Below are positions 53,389 through 63,050 of a stretch of 64,000 nucleotides of DNA, in pieces. The stretch is from JAPOUP01 sp965201085 (GTDB taxonomy: Bacteria; Pseudomonadota; Alphaproteobacteria; Rhodobacterales; Rhodobacteraceae): the NCBI GenBank assembly GCA_965201085.1, contig CBDAVS010000016.1, positions 372,001-436,000 on the forward strand, written 5' to 3'. The notes under the pieces are model-generated. The model ran no database searches, was not told the origin of the DNA, and saw only the letters and a list, made by a program, of their open reading frames with translations. Both the position numbers and the translations under genes were made by a program. Positions within the stretch are counted from its first letter, which is position 1, and the number at the start of each line of letters is the position of its first letter.

Positions 53389-53889
53389 TCACTCCCTTGC
53401 GTCCCGTTCGCTTACACCCCAAAGCGCAGCGCGCGGCGCCCAGCCTCGGTGACCGTCAGCAGTGATGCGGCACCAATCACCAGCGCATTTTTCAAGCCGC
53501 GCGATCACATCGCGCTCAAGAACCGCTTTAGCCGAGGAATCCGGCTCCGCTTTCGCCAAAAGCGGGAGGCTGTCCTCAGTCACAATCACCGTGCGCATAC
53601 CGGACAGCAGCGAATAGTGCATCCAGCCACCAGCGCCATCGCGGTCCTCGATCCTGCGCCAATGGCCGTATTCCCCGACCACAATCAGCGGCATGTGCCG
53701 GTGCGTGAACACCCAGTCGATCCGATGGGCGAGCGATGGGCCGCGCCGCGCGTTCCCTTCGCTGGCTTTCAGCGAAACGAATCGCGGAATCGGAAGGTTG
53801 GTCACCGGGCCGCGGTCAGAGGCAAATGCGCTGAACGCGACGAAGACAGCGAGAACCACCGAGAACGCCTTGACATAAAATCGCAACAT
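53389..53889 (-). CDS. Periplasmic SH3-domain protein
   Basis: 166 residues with a signal peptide (MLRFYVKAFSVVLAVFVAFSAFA). Two SH3-like repeats are visible: LPIPRFVSLKASEGNARRGPS and, later, the SLLSGMRTVIVTED and WCRITADGHRGWAPR segments. These bacterial SH3 domains bind cell-wall or unknown ligands in the periplasm. Divergent from a D-2-hydroxyacid dehydrogenase gene, a neighbour pair that I recall as common in alphaproteobacteria, which argues that this part is ancestral chromosome. Confidence 0.85.
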   Translation of the reverse strand: MLRFYVKAFSVVLAVFVAFSAFASDRGPVTNLPIPRFVSLKASEGNARRGPSLAHRIDWVFTHRHMPLIVVGEYGHWRRIEDRDGAGGWMHYSLLSGMRTVIVTEDSLPLLAKAEPDSSAKAVLERDVIARLEKCAGDWCRITADGHRGWAPRAALWGVSERDARE

Positions 53890-54048
53890 GAACTTCCCGC
53901 TCTATCGATCCGCGCGTTTCCGATGCTATAAATCTGCGCAGCAGGTTCAAAGGATATAGGCATCGGTTGGCACGGCTGTTGTGCCTATCGCCGGTTCTTG
54001 TAACTCTACGGTCAACCATTTGTCACTGGAAGCCCAAGGGAACGCACC

Positions 54049-55035
54049 ATGCCAACCGAACGCCTCAACGTCATCGTAACGCGACGGCTGCCCGAAGTGG
54101 TGGAAACACGGATGATGGAACTGTTCGACGTGTCGCTCAGGTCAGAGGACACGCCGATGACCCGCGAAGCGCTCGCGGACGCGATGCAGCGGGCCGATGT
54201 CCTCGTCCCCACGATAACCGACCTGATTGACGCCAGCCTGCTGGCGCAGGCAGGACCGAAGCTCAAGCTGATCGCGAACTTCGGCGCTGGTGTTGACAAC
54301 ATCGATGTCCAGACCGCCCGGCAGCGGGGCATTCTTGTGTCAAATACCCCTGGCGTCCTGACCGAGGACACGGCCGACATGACGATGGCGCTGATTCTTG
54401 CGGTGACGAGACGGATTCCCGAAGGGCTGTCGATCATGCAGTCAGGTGCCTGGGAAGGCTGGGCTCCGACCGCCCTGCTGGGCGGCCGGGTTGGCGGCCG
54501 TCGGCTGGGAATTCTTGGCATGGGCAGAATAGGGCAGGCGGTTGCGCGCAGGGCGCGGGCCTTTGGGCTGCAGATCCACTACCATAACCGCAGACGGCGG
54601 CGGCCGGAGGTCGAGGACGGGCTTGAGGCAACCTACTGGGAGAGTCTCGACCAGATGGTCAGCCGGATGGACGTGATCAGCGTCAACTGCCCGCATACGC
54701 CATCCACGTTTCACCTGATGAACGTGCGGCGGCTGAAGCTGATGAAACCTTCGGCGGTGATCGTGAACACATCGCGTGGAGAGGTCATCGATGAGAACGC
54801 GTTGACCAGAATGCTGCGCACAGGGCAGATCGCCGGGGCAGGGCTCGATGTCTACGAGCATGGAATCGACATAAATCCCCGGCTGCGAAAGCTGAAAAAC
54901 GTCGTCCTGCTTCCGCATATGGGGTCTGCAACCGTTGAAGGACGCTGCGATATGGGCGAGAAAGTCATCATCAACATAAAGACCTTCGCCGATGGGCATC
55001 GACCGCCGGATCTGGTCGTGCCTTCCATGCTTTGA
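54049..55035 (+). CDS. D-isomer-specific 2-hydroxyacid dehydrogenase (glyoxylate/hydroxypyruvate reductase type)
   Basis: 328 residues. NAD-binding fold GILGMGRIGQAVARRA (about 152-167). Catalytic triad: Arg in NTSRGEVIDE, Glu in GLDVYEHG and His in LLPHMGSAT. NFGAGVDNIDV is the substrate-domain hallmark. Reduces glyoxylate or hydroxypyruvate with NAD(P)H, or a similar 2-oxoacid. It stands before the FAD/GcvT dehydrogenase gene (190 bp) and may share physiology with one-carbon/serine metabolism, which is inference. Confidence 0.9.
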   Translation: MPTERLNVIVTRRLPEVVETRMMELFDVSLRSEDTPMTREALADAMQRADVLVPTITDLIDASLLAQAGPKLKLIANFGAGVDNIDVQTARQRGILVSNTPGVLTEDTADMTMALILAVTRRIPEGLSIMQSGAWEGWAPTALLGGRVGGRRLGILGMGRIGQAVARRARAFGLQIHYHNRRRRRPEVEDGLEATYWESLDQMVSRMDVISVNCPHTPSTFHLMNVRRLKLMKPSAVIVNTSRGEVIDENALTRMLRTGQIAGAGLDVYEHGIDINPRLRKLKNVVLLPHMGSATVEGRCDMGEKVIINIKTFADGHRPPDLVVPSML

Positions 55036-55223
55036 GCCGCACAGAGCAAAACGTACCGATGAAATCGCCCGCAGGCATGCCGGGACATGTTCTGAAACCA
55101 GGTTGACGCATTGCGAAGCCCGACAAAGTTCGATGTCGTATTTCTACGCAGAGCGTCGGCTGATCCTGCACATTCAAAGGGATACATGCGTAGCAGCAAG
55201 CCAACCCAGTCAGGAGGCATCCC

Positions 55224-57725
55224 ATGAAGACCCATGTCAAAGCCCTGGTCGTCGGCGGCGGAGCCGTTGGGACCAGCATCGCCTATCATCTGGCCAAGGC
55301 GGGCTGGAAAGACGTCATGCTGCTGGAACGCGATGAACTCACGTCGGGGTCGACCTGGCACGCTGCCGGGCTGCTGCCGCTGTTCAACATGAGCTACGCC
55401 ACCAGCCATATACATGACTATTCAGTAAAGTTCTACAAAACCCTTGAGGATGAGACAGGTCTGGATGTGGGTTTCCATGTGGTTGGCAACCTGAGGATGG
55501 CGCAAAGCCGAGACCGGATGGACGAATTCCAGCTCTATGCTTCCACGGCCGAAACCGTCGGAATTCCCTATGAGCGGCTGACGGCGGACCAGATTAAGAA
55601 GCGCTGGCCGCTGGTGCGAACCGACGATCTCAGGGGCGCGGTCTTTCATCCAACCGACGGTTACATCAACCCGGCCGACGTAACCCAGGCAATGGCGCGC
55701 GGGGCGAGGCAGCGGGGGGTGGATTTCGAGCGCAGATGGCAGGCCGATGCCTATGAATGGACAGGAAGCGAATGGCGCATCACCTGCACCAGGATGGCCG
55801 AGAAAGGTGGCAATCTGATAGCCACCGAAGAGCGCGTGACCGTGATGGCCGAACATGTCGTTACCGCTACAGGCAATCATGCGCAGCGAACCGCACGGCT
55901 TCTTGGAATCAGGATACCGGCGATTCCTGTGGAGCATCAGTATATCGTCACCGAGCCAGACAAGGCATTGGTCGAATGGCGGGAAGGCAATCCCGAACAT
56001 CCGGTGCTGCGCGATGCCGATGCCCGCTGGTACGTACGCGAGGAACGCGGCGGATGGATTCTGGGGCCATATGAAAGGAATGCACCGGCGAGGTTTCTCC
56101 ATGACGTGCCATCAACCTTCCGCGCCGACCTTTTTCCCCTCGATCTGGAACGGATCGAGGAAGAATACATGTCCATGCTTCACAGGATTCCCTCGTCGGA
56201 GGCGGCTGGGCTCAAGGACGACTATAACGGACCGATCTGCTACACTCCTGACGGAAATCCCCTTGTCGGTCCGGCTCCCGGCCTGCGCAATCTCTGGCTC
56301 GCTGAAGGATTTTCCTTCGGGATCACAGCCGCTGGCGGAACCGGGCACTACCTTGCCCAGATCATGGTGGACGGCGAGGCGGAGATCGACATGGCCTCGC
56401 TTGACCCCAAGCGTTACGACTCATGGATGACGACTGAATACGCAGCGCGGAAAAACGAGGAATGCTATTCACATATCTATATCCTGCACCATCCCGATGA
56501 AGAGCGCGAAGCGTGCAGGCCGCTGCGCACAGCGCCCGCCTATGACCGCCAGAAAGCGCAAGGAGCGCAGTTCGGGCAGGTAAACGGCTGGGAAAGGCCA
56601 AATTACTATGGCCCCAAGGACGCGCCGGAATCCTTTGACCGCGATTCCAGATCGTTCCGGCGCGGCGGCTGGTGGCGTTATGCCCATGACGAAGCCAAAG
56701 CCATCCGCGAAGGCGCAGGGCTGATTGACGCCACCGCATTCACGAAACACCTTGTCCGTGGACCCGGTGCCACCGCTTTCCTTGACGGATTTACCTGCAA
56801 CAGGCTGCCACGCGTCGGTCGGATCAACCTGACCTACGCGCTTACAGGCGCCGGAACGGTAAGAACGGAATACACCATCGTACGGCTTGCCGAAAGCGAA
56901 TACTATCTGGTCTCGGCCGGAGCGTGGACTGCCTATGACTCGGACTTCCTGCAAAAGGCGGTGGAAGATTTCGTGTCCGAAGGAGGTGCATGGGTCGACG
57001 TGCATGACATCACCTCCCAATGGGGCGTATTCGCCATCGCGGGACCGAAGTCACGCGACGTTCTGCGGGAAATGACAAGGGATGCGAATCCGGATACGGC
57101 TCTCGGGAACCAACGCTTCCCCTGGCTCTCCATGCGCCGTATTGAGTTGGGGATGTGCCCGGTTATGGCGGTTCGGGTGGCCTATACAGGTGAACTGGGT
57201 TGGGAGCTCCATCATCCGATCGAAATGCAGAACTATCTCTGGGACCAGTTGATGGCCGCTGGCGTAAGGCACGGCATGAAGCCTGTCGGAGCAAGGGCAC
57301 AGAACTGGTTAAGGCTGGAGAAGTCCTACCGCGCCTTCGGAACCGAGCTTGGCAGGGACGCCACGCCGTTGGAGGGCGGTCTCGACCGTTTCGTGGATCT
57401 TGATAAGACCTTCCATGGCAAACAGGCCATGCTCGATACAGGGATTCGCGTCAGATGCGTGACCGTGCTGGTTGACGGGCCGGACGATGCCGATCCCTGG
57501 GGGCGCGAGGCGCTCTACGATGGCGATATCAAGGCCGGGCGGCTGACCTCCGGTGGATATTCGGTGCATTTCGGCAGGCAGATCGGGATGGGATATGTGT
57601 TGCCGGATCGGGCGGCTGCCGGTCAGAAACTGCAGGTCAAGATGTTCGACCGGCTTTGGGATGCTGAAGTGGTCGAGGACAGCCCCTATGACCCCAGGAA
57701 CGAAGTGATCCGCACAGACGGCTGA
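55224..57725 (+). CDS. FAD-dependent dehydrogenase with C-terminal GcvT domain (sarcosine/dimethylglycine dehydrogenase family)
   Basis: 833 residues, typical for the fused family. An FAD fold opens the chain (VVGGGAVGTSIAYHLAKAGW, then SGSTWHAAG, where the His is the site of covalent FAD attachment in dimethylglycine dehydrogenase). The DAO domain runs to about 385, a linker domain to about 450, and a GcvT folate domain follows (TAFTKHLVRGPGATAFLD, later VAYTGELGWELHHP and a C-terminal SGGYS). It oxidises an N-methyl group and hands the one-carbon unit to tetrahydrofolate. AGTCAGGAGGCATCCCATG is a strong start. Exact substrate (dimethylglycine, sarcosine or another N-methyl compound) unknown. 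Confidence 0.9.
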   Translation: MKTHVKALVVGGGAVGTSIAYHLAKAGWKDVMLLERDELTSGSTWHAAGLLPLFNMSYATSHIHDYSVKFYKTLEDETGLDVGFHVVGNLRMAQSRDRMDEFQLYASTAETVGIPYERLTADQIKKRWPLVRTDDLRGAVFHPTDGYINPADVTQAMARGARQRGVDFERRWQADAYEWTGSEWRITCTRMAEKGGNLIATEERVTVMAEHVVTATGNHAQRTARLLGIRIPAIPVEHQYIVTEPDKALVEWREGNPEHPVLRDADARWYVREERGGWILGPYERNAPARFLHDVPSTFRADLFPLDLERIEEEYMSMLHRIPSSEAAGLKDDYNGPICYTPDGNPLVGPAPGLRNLWLAEGFSFGITAAGGTGHYLAQIMVDGEAEIDMASLDPKRYDSWMTTEYAARKNEECYSHIYILHHPDEEREACRPLRTAPAYDRQKAQGAQFGQVNGWERPNYYGPKDAPESFDRDSRSFRRGGWWRYAHDEAKAIREGAGLIDATAFTKHLVRGPGATAFLDGFTCNRLPRVGRINLTYALTGAGTVRTEYTIVRLAESEYYLVSAGAWTAYDSDFLQKAVEDFVSEGGAWVDVHDITSQWGVFAIAGPKSRDVLREMTRDANPDTALGNQRFPWLSMRRIELGMCPVMAVRVAYTGELGWELHHPIEMQNYLWDQLMAAGVRHGMKPVGARAQNWLRLEKSYRAFGTELGRDATPLEGGLDRFVDLDKTFHGKQAMLDTGIRVRCVTVLVDGPDDADPWGREALYDGDIKAGRLTSGGYSVHFGRQIGMGYVLPDRAAAGQKLQVKMFDRLWDAEVVEDSPYDPRNEVIRTDG

Positions 57726-58109
57726 ACTCGTCCTGAGGAGAGGTCTTTAGCGCGACCCAATACGCGCTGTCTGACTTCTGGTGTAAAATGAGCAATCGAA
57801 TCCAGATCTGACTGAAGACGCTGGCCCTGCGGCAGGGCTTTGGAAAGCGGCGGACAGATCTCCGCTTCTCGGAAATTGAGCAGGCCGGTCGGTTGGAACG
57901 TCCCGAACTTACCTGTGGCTTGAGGCACAGGCTGACCAGAAGCAATGAGATGTCGGTACTGGCGAAGAAGCGCAGGGAGCTGGGGCTGGCTTTCCACGAC
58001 ATTAAAGGAAATTTGCGAGCGGAGCGGATAGCCATCCTTTGATGCGAACGCAGTCGGAAGCCTCTAAAAACCCGGCCTTTCCGCACGTGTTCCGATTCAT
58101 TGGATCCGG
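57726..58109. other. Gap after the FAD/GcvT gene
   Basis: About 385 bp. In one plus-strand frame RLERPELTCGLRHRLTRSNE followed by MSVLAKKRRELGLAFHDIKG reads like coding sequence but lacks a start and a known domain. It may be remnant DNA next to the decayed elements. No clear terminator after 57725 apart from a weak CCTGAGG repeat. Confidence 0.3.
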
Positions 58110-58345
58110 GAGGACCTGGAGATGCACGGCCCCGGTTTTTTCGATCTCCCGGATCATCCCGGGCGCCTGTCGCGGACGGGCGGCCCGCCCGAGGCTCCTG
58201 AACGTCATGTGGATCCCGGGGCCTTTCGCCCGGTATTGACGGAAGCGCCCGGTTACGGGGACCGGCCGGAAGGCGGCCGGCCTCCCCATGACCCTGTGAC
58301 GATGTTCGGGCTTCCGGTGCCGGCGCCCTCGGCCTCAGGAAGGTC
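58110..58345 (+). pseudogene. IS5-family transposase, N-terminal remnant
   Basis: A plus-strand frame reads FFDLPDHPGRLSRTGGPPEA, then ERHVDPGAFRPVLTEA and KGGRPPHDP-like GGRPPHDPVTMFGL, the N-terminal pattern of another IS5-group transposase (FDLDxRLxxLSxxGDPLE... GGRPPYDPVLMFK). It stops matching at about 58345. It differs from the IS5 element with the intact copy at 48631. Confidence 0.6.
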
Positions 58346-58369
58346 AGGAGCAACGGGATGCCGGACATG

Positions 58370-59652
58370 CCCGACTGGCCGCTCGCGGGGCAGCCATGGA
58401 TCGGGAGGAGCCTCGCCCGCAGGCATCCGGGCGGAGGGACCACGGTCCTCCACGACGTATCGGGCGGCCATGTCGGGGGCCGCGGCCGTCCGCCCGCCGC
58501 CTTCGGGTACGGCCGCAACCGGCAAGCGGGGGTCATGCGGATCACCCACGGCCCGATCCACGCGCCCGACGGATGCCCGGTCTCCGTCCAGGTCTTCCCC
58601 GGGAACACCTACGGCCCGGACACGGTGGCGGACCGGGCCGGCGGGATACGAGACCGCTTCGGCGTCGGGCGTGTCGCGCCGGTCGGCGACCGCGGCATGA
58701 TCGCCGGCGCCCGCGTAAGGGAGGATCTCCGGCCGGTCGGTATGGACTGGATCCCGGCCCTCGCGAACGGGGACATACGCAGGCCCGTCAGGGAGAACGA
58801 AGGGCGGGAGGCGGCCCTGCGCCCGGAGGACCCGGTCGCCGACCGGGTGGCCGGGACCGCCTCGCCGGACTTTCCCGCAGAGCGCCTCATGGTTTGCCTA
58901 AGCCCCGCCCCGGACGGGAGCGGGCCCGCGGACGCGGCGAACCGCCCGATGCCTTCGAGGCCGCGCCGCGGACCGTCCGGGCGGCCGCGCAAAGCGGAGG
59001 GACGAAAGGCACGGACGCCCCGAACCGGCGGCTCGGGAGGGAAACGGCCGGCGGAAAGACGGCGAAGCACCTCCACGTCACCGTGACCGAGGAGGGGAAA
59101 GGAAAACGGAAAGCGTCCGGGAGGAGGCGCGCCTTGACGGCATCCACGTGATCCGCACTAGCCCCGGCGACATGGGGAGCGCGCGGGCTGTGGAGGCGTA
59201 CGGATCCCTCGCCCGCGTGGAACGCGCGTCCGGGAACGCGAAGTCCGGCCTGGGGGTGCGGCCGTTCCACCCCGCGGCGCGGACCGCGTCCGGGCGCACG
59301 TGTTCCCGTGCATGCCGGCGCTCCACGCGGAATGGCGCCCGCGCCGCCGCCTCGCGCCCCCGCTGTTCGAGAACCATGACCGGGAAGCGGCCCGGGAACC
59401 CCGGGCGACACCCGTCGAACCGGCCGGGGTGTCCCCGGCCACCAGGGAGAGGCACAGTTCGAAACGGACGCCCGACGGCTTCACGGTCCATGGACTCGAA
59501 ACGGTTCCCAACGACCCGGAGACCGTCGGCATGAACAGGGTCAGGGAAAGACGGAACACCGCGCCTGGACGATGACGGATCCGGCGCCGGCGCGGAAAAG
59601 GATGTTTGAGCTTCCGGAGGTCAGACCCGAAAGAATGCTGTCAGTGCCGTGA
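58370..59652 (+). pseudogene. IS1634-family transposase, decayed
   Basis: Pieces of the family in order: VLHDVSGGHVGGRGRPPAAF, then MRITHGPIHAPDGCPVSVQV, FPGNTYGPDTVADRAGGIRD, PVGDRGMIAGARVREDLRPV, DFPAERLMVCLSP; then, in another frame from about 59150, VEAYGSLARVERASGNAKSG; and near the end FENHDREAA and RMFELPEVRPERML. At least two frame breaks. Missense changes are dominated by L to P, F to S, H to R and K to G types. Confidence 0.8.
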
Positions 59653-59880
59653 CAGGCCGGCTCGCGAAAAAAACGCCTGCGGGGCAGGCCCGGATGCGAT
59701 CCTGGCTCGTGACGTTCCAGCTAGTTGAGTTAGTCGACGAGCGGTCTCAAGCAGTTGCCCGCGGCGTCGCTCGCGAGGCCGACGAAACGCACACGGAGCT
59801 GTTTCCGGCTGCGGTCCGGGATGATATCGGCATTGGATAAGAATAGGTCATTCAGCAGCGTGCGGGTGTTGGTTTTTTCC
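59653..59880. other. Short gap
   Basis: Just over 200 bp between the IS1634 remnant and the smc remnant; no gene or signal recognised. Confidence 0.3.
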
Positions 59881-60915
59881 CTAGGCCGATGCGACGGCCG
59901 GGATCATGCGGGTTTCGGAGCACCATGCGATGATGCGCATGAAGTCCATGAACAGTCTGAGCGGCACCAGCAGGACGTCCGGCCGCAGATCTTCCGGCAG
60001 GTCGCTGACCGGAAGGTGTTTCGGAATTGTTTGGCGCCGCTCTACCGCGCCGTCCGGCAGACGGAGCGGCTCTTCGAGCGGACCGAGATAGCGCCAACCC
60101 GAACCGGTATCGTCCGCCCCGCAGGCCATGGCGAATGCGTTATCGCCGGGGGCTGCCCGGGACGCCACTCAAAGCCGTGCTCGACCTGCAGCTGATTGAG
60201 AAGCCCGTCAGCCTCCGAGGCATCGCGGAGAGATGGCTCTCGGTCTCTGACGGCCCTTTGTTCAATGCCGCCAGCGCCTCGAAAACGGAGTGCCATTCCA
60301 TTTCAGCCGCTTCGAGCTGTGCTTCCGCGTCAGCGGCTGTCTTTTCCGCGTCGGCCCGCGCCCCGTTGGTGCCCTTGCGAGGATCACCGCCTCCGCGACC
60401 AAACCGCCCGTTCTCCGCTCTTCGCTTGACAGGCTTTCAGCCGCTCGCCGGACAAACGGCAATTTCGCTCTGCCGCTTCTTACCTTGCCGACAAGATCGC
60501 GGCGACGCGCCGGTTTCAGCTCCGCCATATGCCGGCGATGATGCAGACCGCATCTTCCAAAATCCCCTCACGGACGGCGGGCGTTGAATTGATGATGCTG
60601 TTGGTCTGCCCCTAGTTGACCTGAGCGGATGACCGGGATCCCGATGCCGCGTCGGCAAAGAACAGCGGCATATCGCGCCAGCGCGCCTCGCGTCCGGGTC
60701 GCCGAACCCGAAAAGATCACATCCTCCATCGCGCCGCTTCGGATCGCTGACGGGCGGTTCTCTCCCATCAGCCAGCCGATGGCTTCGACCGGACTGGACT
60801 TTCCGTATCCGTTCGGCCCGACGATACCGCTGAGGCCATCTTGGACGGGAAGCTCAACCACGTCGGCGAAACCATTGAAAGCGTTGATCCTGAGTTTGCT
60901 GAATTTCAATTTCAC
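59881..60915 (-). pseudogene. smc: smc (chromosome-segregation ATPase) remnant
   Basis: From GTG 60915 the N-terminal SMC head is clear: VKLKFSKLRINAFNGFADVV, LSGIVGPNGYGKSSPVEAIG (Walker A, with Cys to Tyr and Asn/Leu to Ser/Pro changes) and WLMGENRPSAIRSGAMEDVI. Further on, in other frames, NSIINSTPAVREGILEDAVC (normally EIINAKPQARRxILEDAAG), a coiled-coil stretch ADAEKTAADAEAQLEAAEME, and a hinge-proximal piece DNAFAMACGADDTGSGWRYL are visible. The real protein is about 1150 residues; here the middle is shortened and the second half is missing. A working copy must be elsewhere. Confidence 0.75.
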
Positions 60916-61056
60916 CTGCTCGATAGGTCTGTTCCTGCAGATCTCTTGAAGAGACGGATCATATCTGAGAGTTGCCCCAAAACAAGCAGATTTCGTCCAT
61001 ATTTTGATAAAATTTCCCAATATAGAGAATTTAGCCCAGACTATACCAAATATGTC

Positions 61057-61088
61057 GCCTTTGGCGGCCCGTATGCGCCGCCAAAGGC
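61057..61088 (-). terminator. Hairpin downstream of the 5-nucleotidase-like gene
   Basis: Perfect 12-bp stem GCCTTTGGCGGC / GCCGCCAAAGGC with an 8-nt loop, 17 bp beyond the stop at 61105. The minus-strand trailer (GACATATTTGG) is only modestly T-rich. Probably the terminator of the nucleotidase gene. Confidence 0.65.
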
Positions 61089-61104
61089 TCTCATCCGCGC
61101 GAAT

Positions 61105-62616
61105 CTATCGCTCCGATATCATCCGGCCGTCGACCATCGGCGAGACAGCGCCTCTTGAAGAGATATAGTCGAAGAGCTGGACGGTCATCAGAACCGCGGC
61201 GTTTTCATCAACGATGCGCGGCTTGTCCTTGAGCATCGCATAGCCATCGCCGCCGCCGGCCACATAATCATTGACGGCGAACGTGAAGCGGGCCGCCGGA
61301 TCAATCGGGTCTGCGCCGATCGAAACTTCCAGAACCCGGCTGCCCGGGTCTCGCGAGGGATCATAGCGAACCCGAGCGCCTGAGATATGCGGAAAACGGC
61401 CCGCCCCTTTTTCCATCTCGCTGAATCCGTTTTCCAGAATATCGATGAAGTCCTGGCCGGTGATCTCAAGCACGACTGTGCTGTTGCCGAACGGCAATTC
61501 GCTGACGATGTCGCGACGCGTGAGCGCACTCCCGGCCTTATATATGCGATCGGCCCTGATGCCACCGCCGTTAACCATCGCGAGATCCGCATCTGTGGCC
61601 TCGCGAATGGCGTCGGCCGCAAGATTGCCGAATGCGCTTTCGCCGCCCCGGACGGTGGCGCGCCGCGTGTCAAGTTCGGTCAGCGCCGTTCCGAGCATGA
61701 CGTTCAACTCGTCATCGAGCCTCTCGGCGAATGAGGCCACCATGGCTGCGATCTCAGGGTCCGGATCGAAACGCGCCGTATCGACAATGCGATATTCGGC
61801 GCTCCAGACAAATTCCATTTCGCCGTCATCGGGAACTCTATCGAGCGTCAGATCGATGATCGTGACCCATTCGGCCTGCTCGCCGGACTCGGCGAACAGA
61901 AACCCACCATCAAATTCGGCACGCAGCAGATGATCATCACCGCTCAACAGCAGATCCACATCCCGCTCAGCGCTGAGCGCATGATCCTCTTCGAGGTCGG
62001 TGTGAGCCAGAGCGATAACAAGGTCGGCACCCGCCTCTCTGAGATCTGCGGCTTCGCGGGCCGCAGCGTCGACAGCGTCAAGGATCATGACATCGCCAGG
62101 GCTTGATTTGGTCAGCGTTCCGGCCGTCGTCACCCCTAGAATACCAATCTTGAAATCGCCGGCTTCTTTCATGATCGATGGCAGCGCGCCGGTCAGGATC
62201 GTCCCGTCCGGCTGAATGCTGTTCGCGCTGAGAACGGGAAACTCCGCCTCGGAAATTCTCTGGCGCGCGACATCGGGGCCGAAATCATATTCGTGATTGC
62301 CGACCGCCATCGCAGTCAGATCCAGCGCATTCAGCAGCTCGATCATATGGGCCCCTTCATCGAGTCCCGACATCAGCGACGGCGAAATCGTATCGCCGCC
62401 GAATGTCACCAGCACATGGCCGCCTTGAGCGCGCTCATGAGCGATAACCGACGCCAAGCGCGCTGCGCCGCCACGTCCGTCATCCTCATCCATTCGATCA
62501 AGATCGTTGAAATGTAAGATCGTCACAGTTTCGGAGCCGTGCGCCGGCAAGCCAGCGATAAGAGTACCGGCCGAGAACAAAGCCGCTGCTAGGCGGCCGG
62601 ATATGTTCTGTTTCAT
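61105..62616 (-). CDS. UshA-like 5-nucleotidase/2,3-cyclic phosphodiesterase family protein with altered metal ligands
   Basis: 503 residues from ATG 62616 (GGAGACTATCATG); a longer frame to 62655 is less likely because it would precede the signal peptide (MKQNISGRLAAALFSAGTLI, cleavage near AHGS). The two-domain family layout is complete: metallophosphatase with GGDTISPS and GNHEYDFG, LAHTD, then a C-terminal nucleotide-binding domain with MVNGGGIRAD, ELPFGNSTVVLEITG and VNDYVAGGGDGYAM. Two ligand motifs differ: NDxH reads NDLD, and GHxH reads GDDH, so one His of each metal site (UshA His43 and His252) is Asp. Periplasmic. Catalysis may be altered or lost. Confidence 0.87.
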   Translation of the reverse strand: MKQNISGRLAAALFSAGTLIAGLPAHGSETVTILHFNDLDRMDEDDGRGGAARLASVIAHERAQGGHVLVTFGGDTISPSLMSGLDEGAHMIELLNALDLTAMAVGNHEYDFGPDVARQRISEAEFPVLSANSIQPDGTILTGALPSIMKEAGDFKIGILGVTTAGTLTKSSPGDVMILDAVDAAAREAADLREAGADLVIALAHTDLEEDHALSAERDVDLLLSGDDHLLRAEFDGGFLFAESGEQAEWVTIIDLTLDRVPDDGEMEFVWSAEYRIVDTARFDPDPEIAAMVASFAERLDDELNVMLGTALTELDTRRATVRGGESAFGNLAADAIREATDADLAMVNGGGIRADRIYKAGSALTRRDIVSELPFGNSTVVLEITGQDFIDILENGFSEMEKGAGRFPHISGARVRYDPSRDPGSRVLEVSIGADPIDPAARFTFAVNDYVAGGGDGYAMLKDKPRIVDENAAVLMTVQLFDYISSRGAVSPMVDGRMISER

Positions 62617-62748
62617 GATAGTCTCCATGAGTGAGTCGCTGCGACGCCTTGACATCGCAATCGGCGCAAGTCGAATGAAATTTCTGCGACGCCTCTCCGC
62701 AGAATTCAGTCAACAGGCAATCAGGGACAAAACAATCCCCCATTCCAC

Positions 62749-63050
62749 ACTGAAATGCAACACTTTAGGTGGCGGGAAGCCGCGCTGCGGGCGCGGTGTC
62801 CCGCGAACCGGTCGGACGACGGCGACGATCCCTACGTCGGAAACGTGGGAACGTCATGCCCGAGGGCTTGCGTCATCCGACCCACGAAGACAGATACCGG
62901 AAATACGCGTCGAGGGAATGCGTCGGAGCGCGTAAGCCGACGGAAACACGCCGCGGGAAGGTCGTGGAGCGCCTTGGTGAAGGTCAGAGCCCGGACCGGA
63001 TCCCAGGCCGCCTCCAGCCAAAGGATCCGGGATAGTGGACCGTCGGCGGA
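62749..63050 (+). mobile_element. IS30-family remnant
   Basis: Begins TGAAATGCAACACTTTAGGTGGCGGGAAGCCGCG, matching the left end of the IS30 element at 23956, and continues to the transposase start (MPEGLRHPTHED versus MPEGYRHLTFDG). The similarity fades and the frame stops at 63035 after GRLQPKDPG (intact GRLRLEDPE). No right end was found. Confidence 0.75.

Noticed and set aside
57637..58608. Minus-strand open frame of 323 codons
   Set aside because: Runs across the end of the FAD/GcvT gene and into two unrelated IS remnants; no coherent protein.
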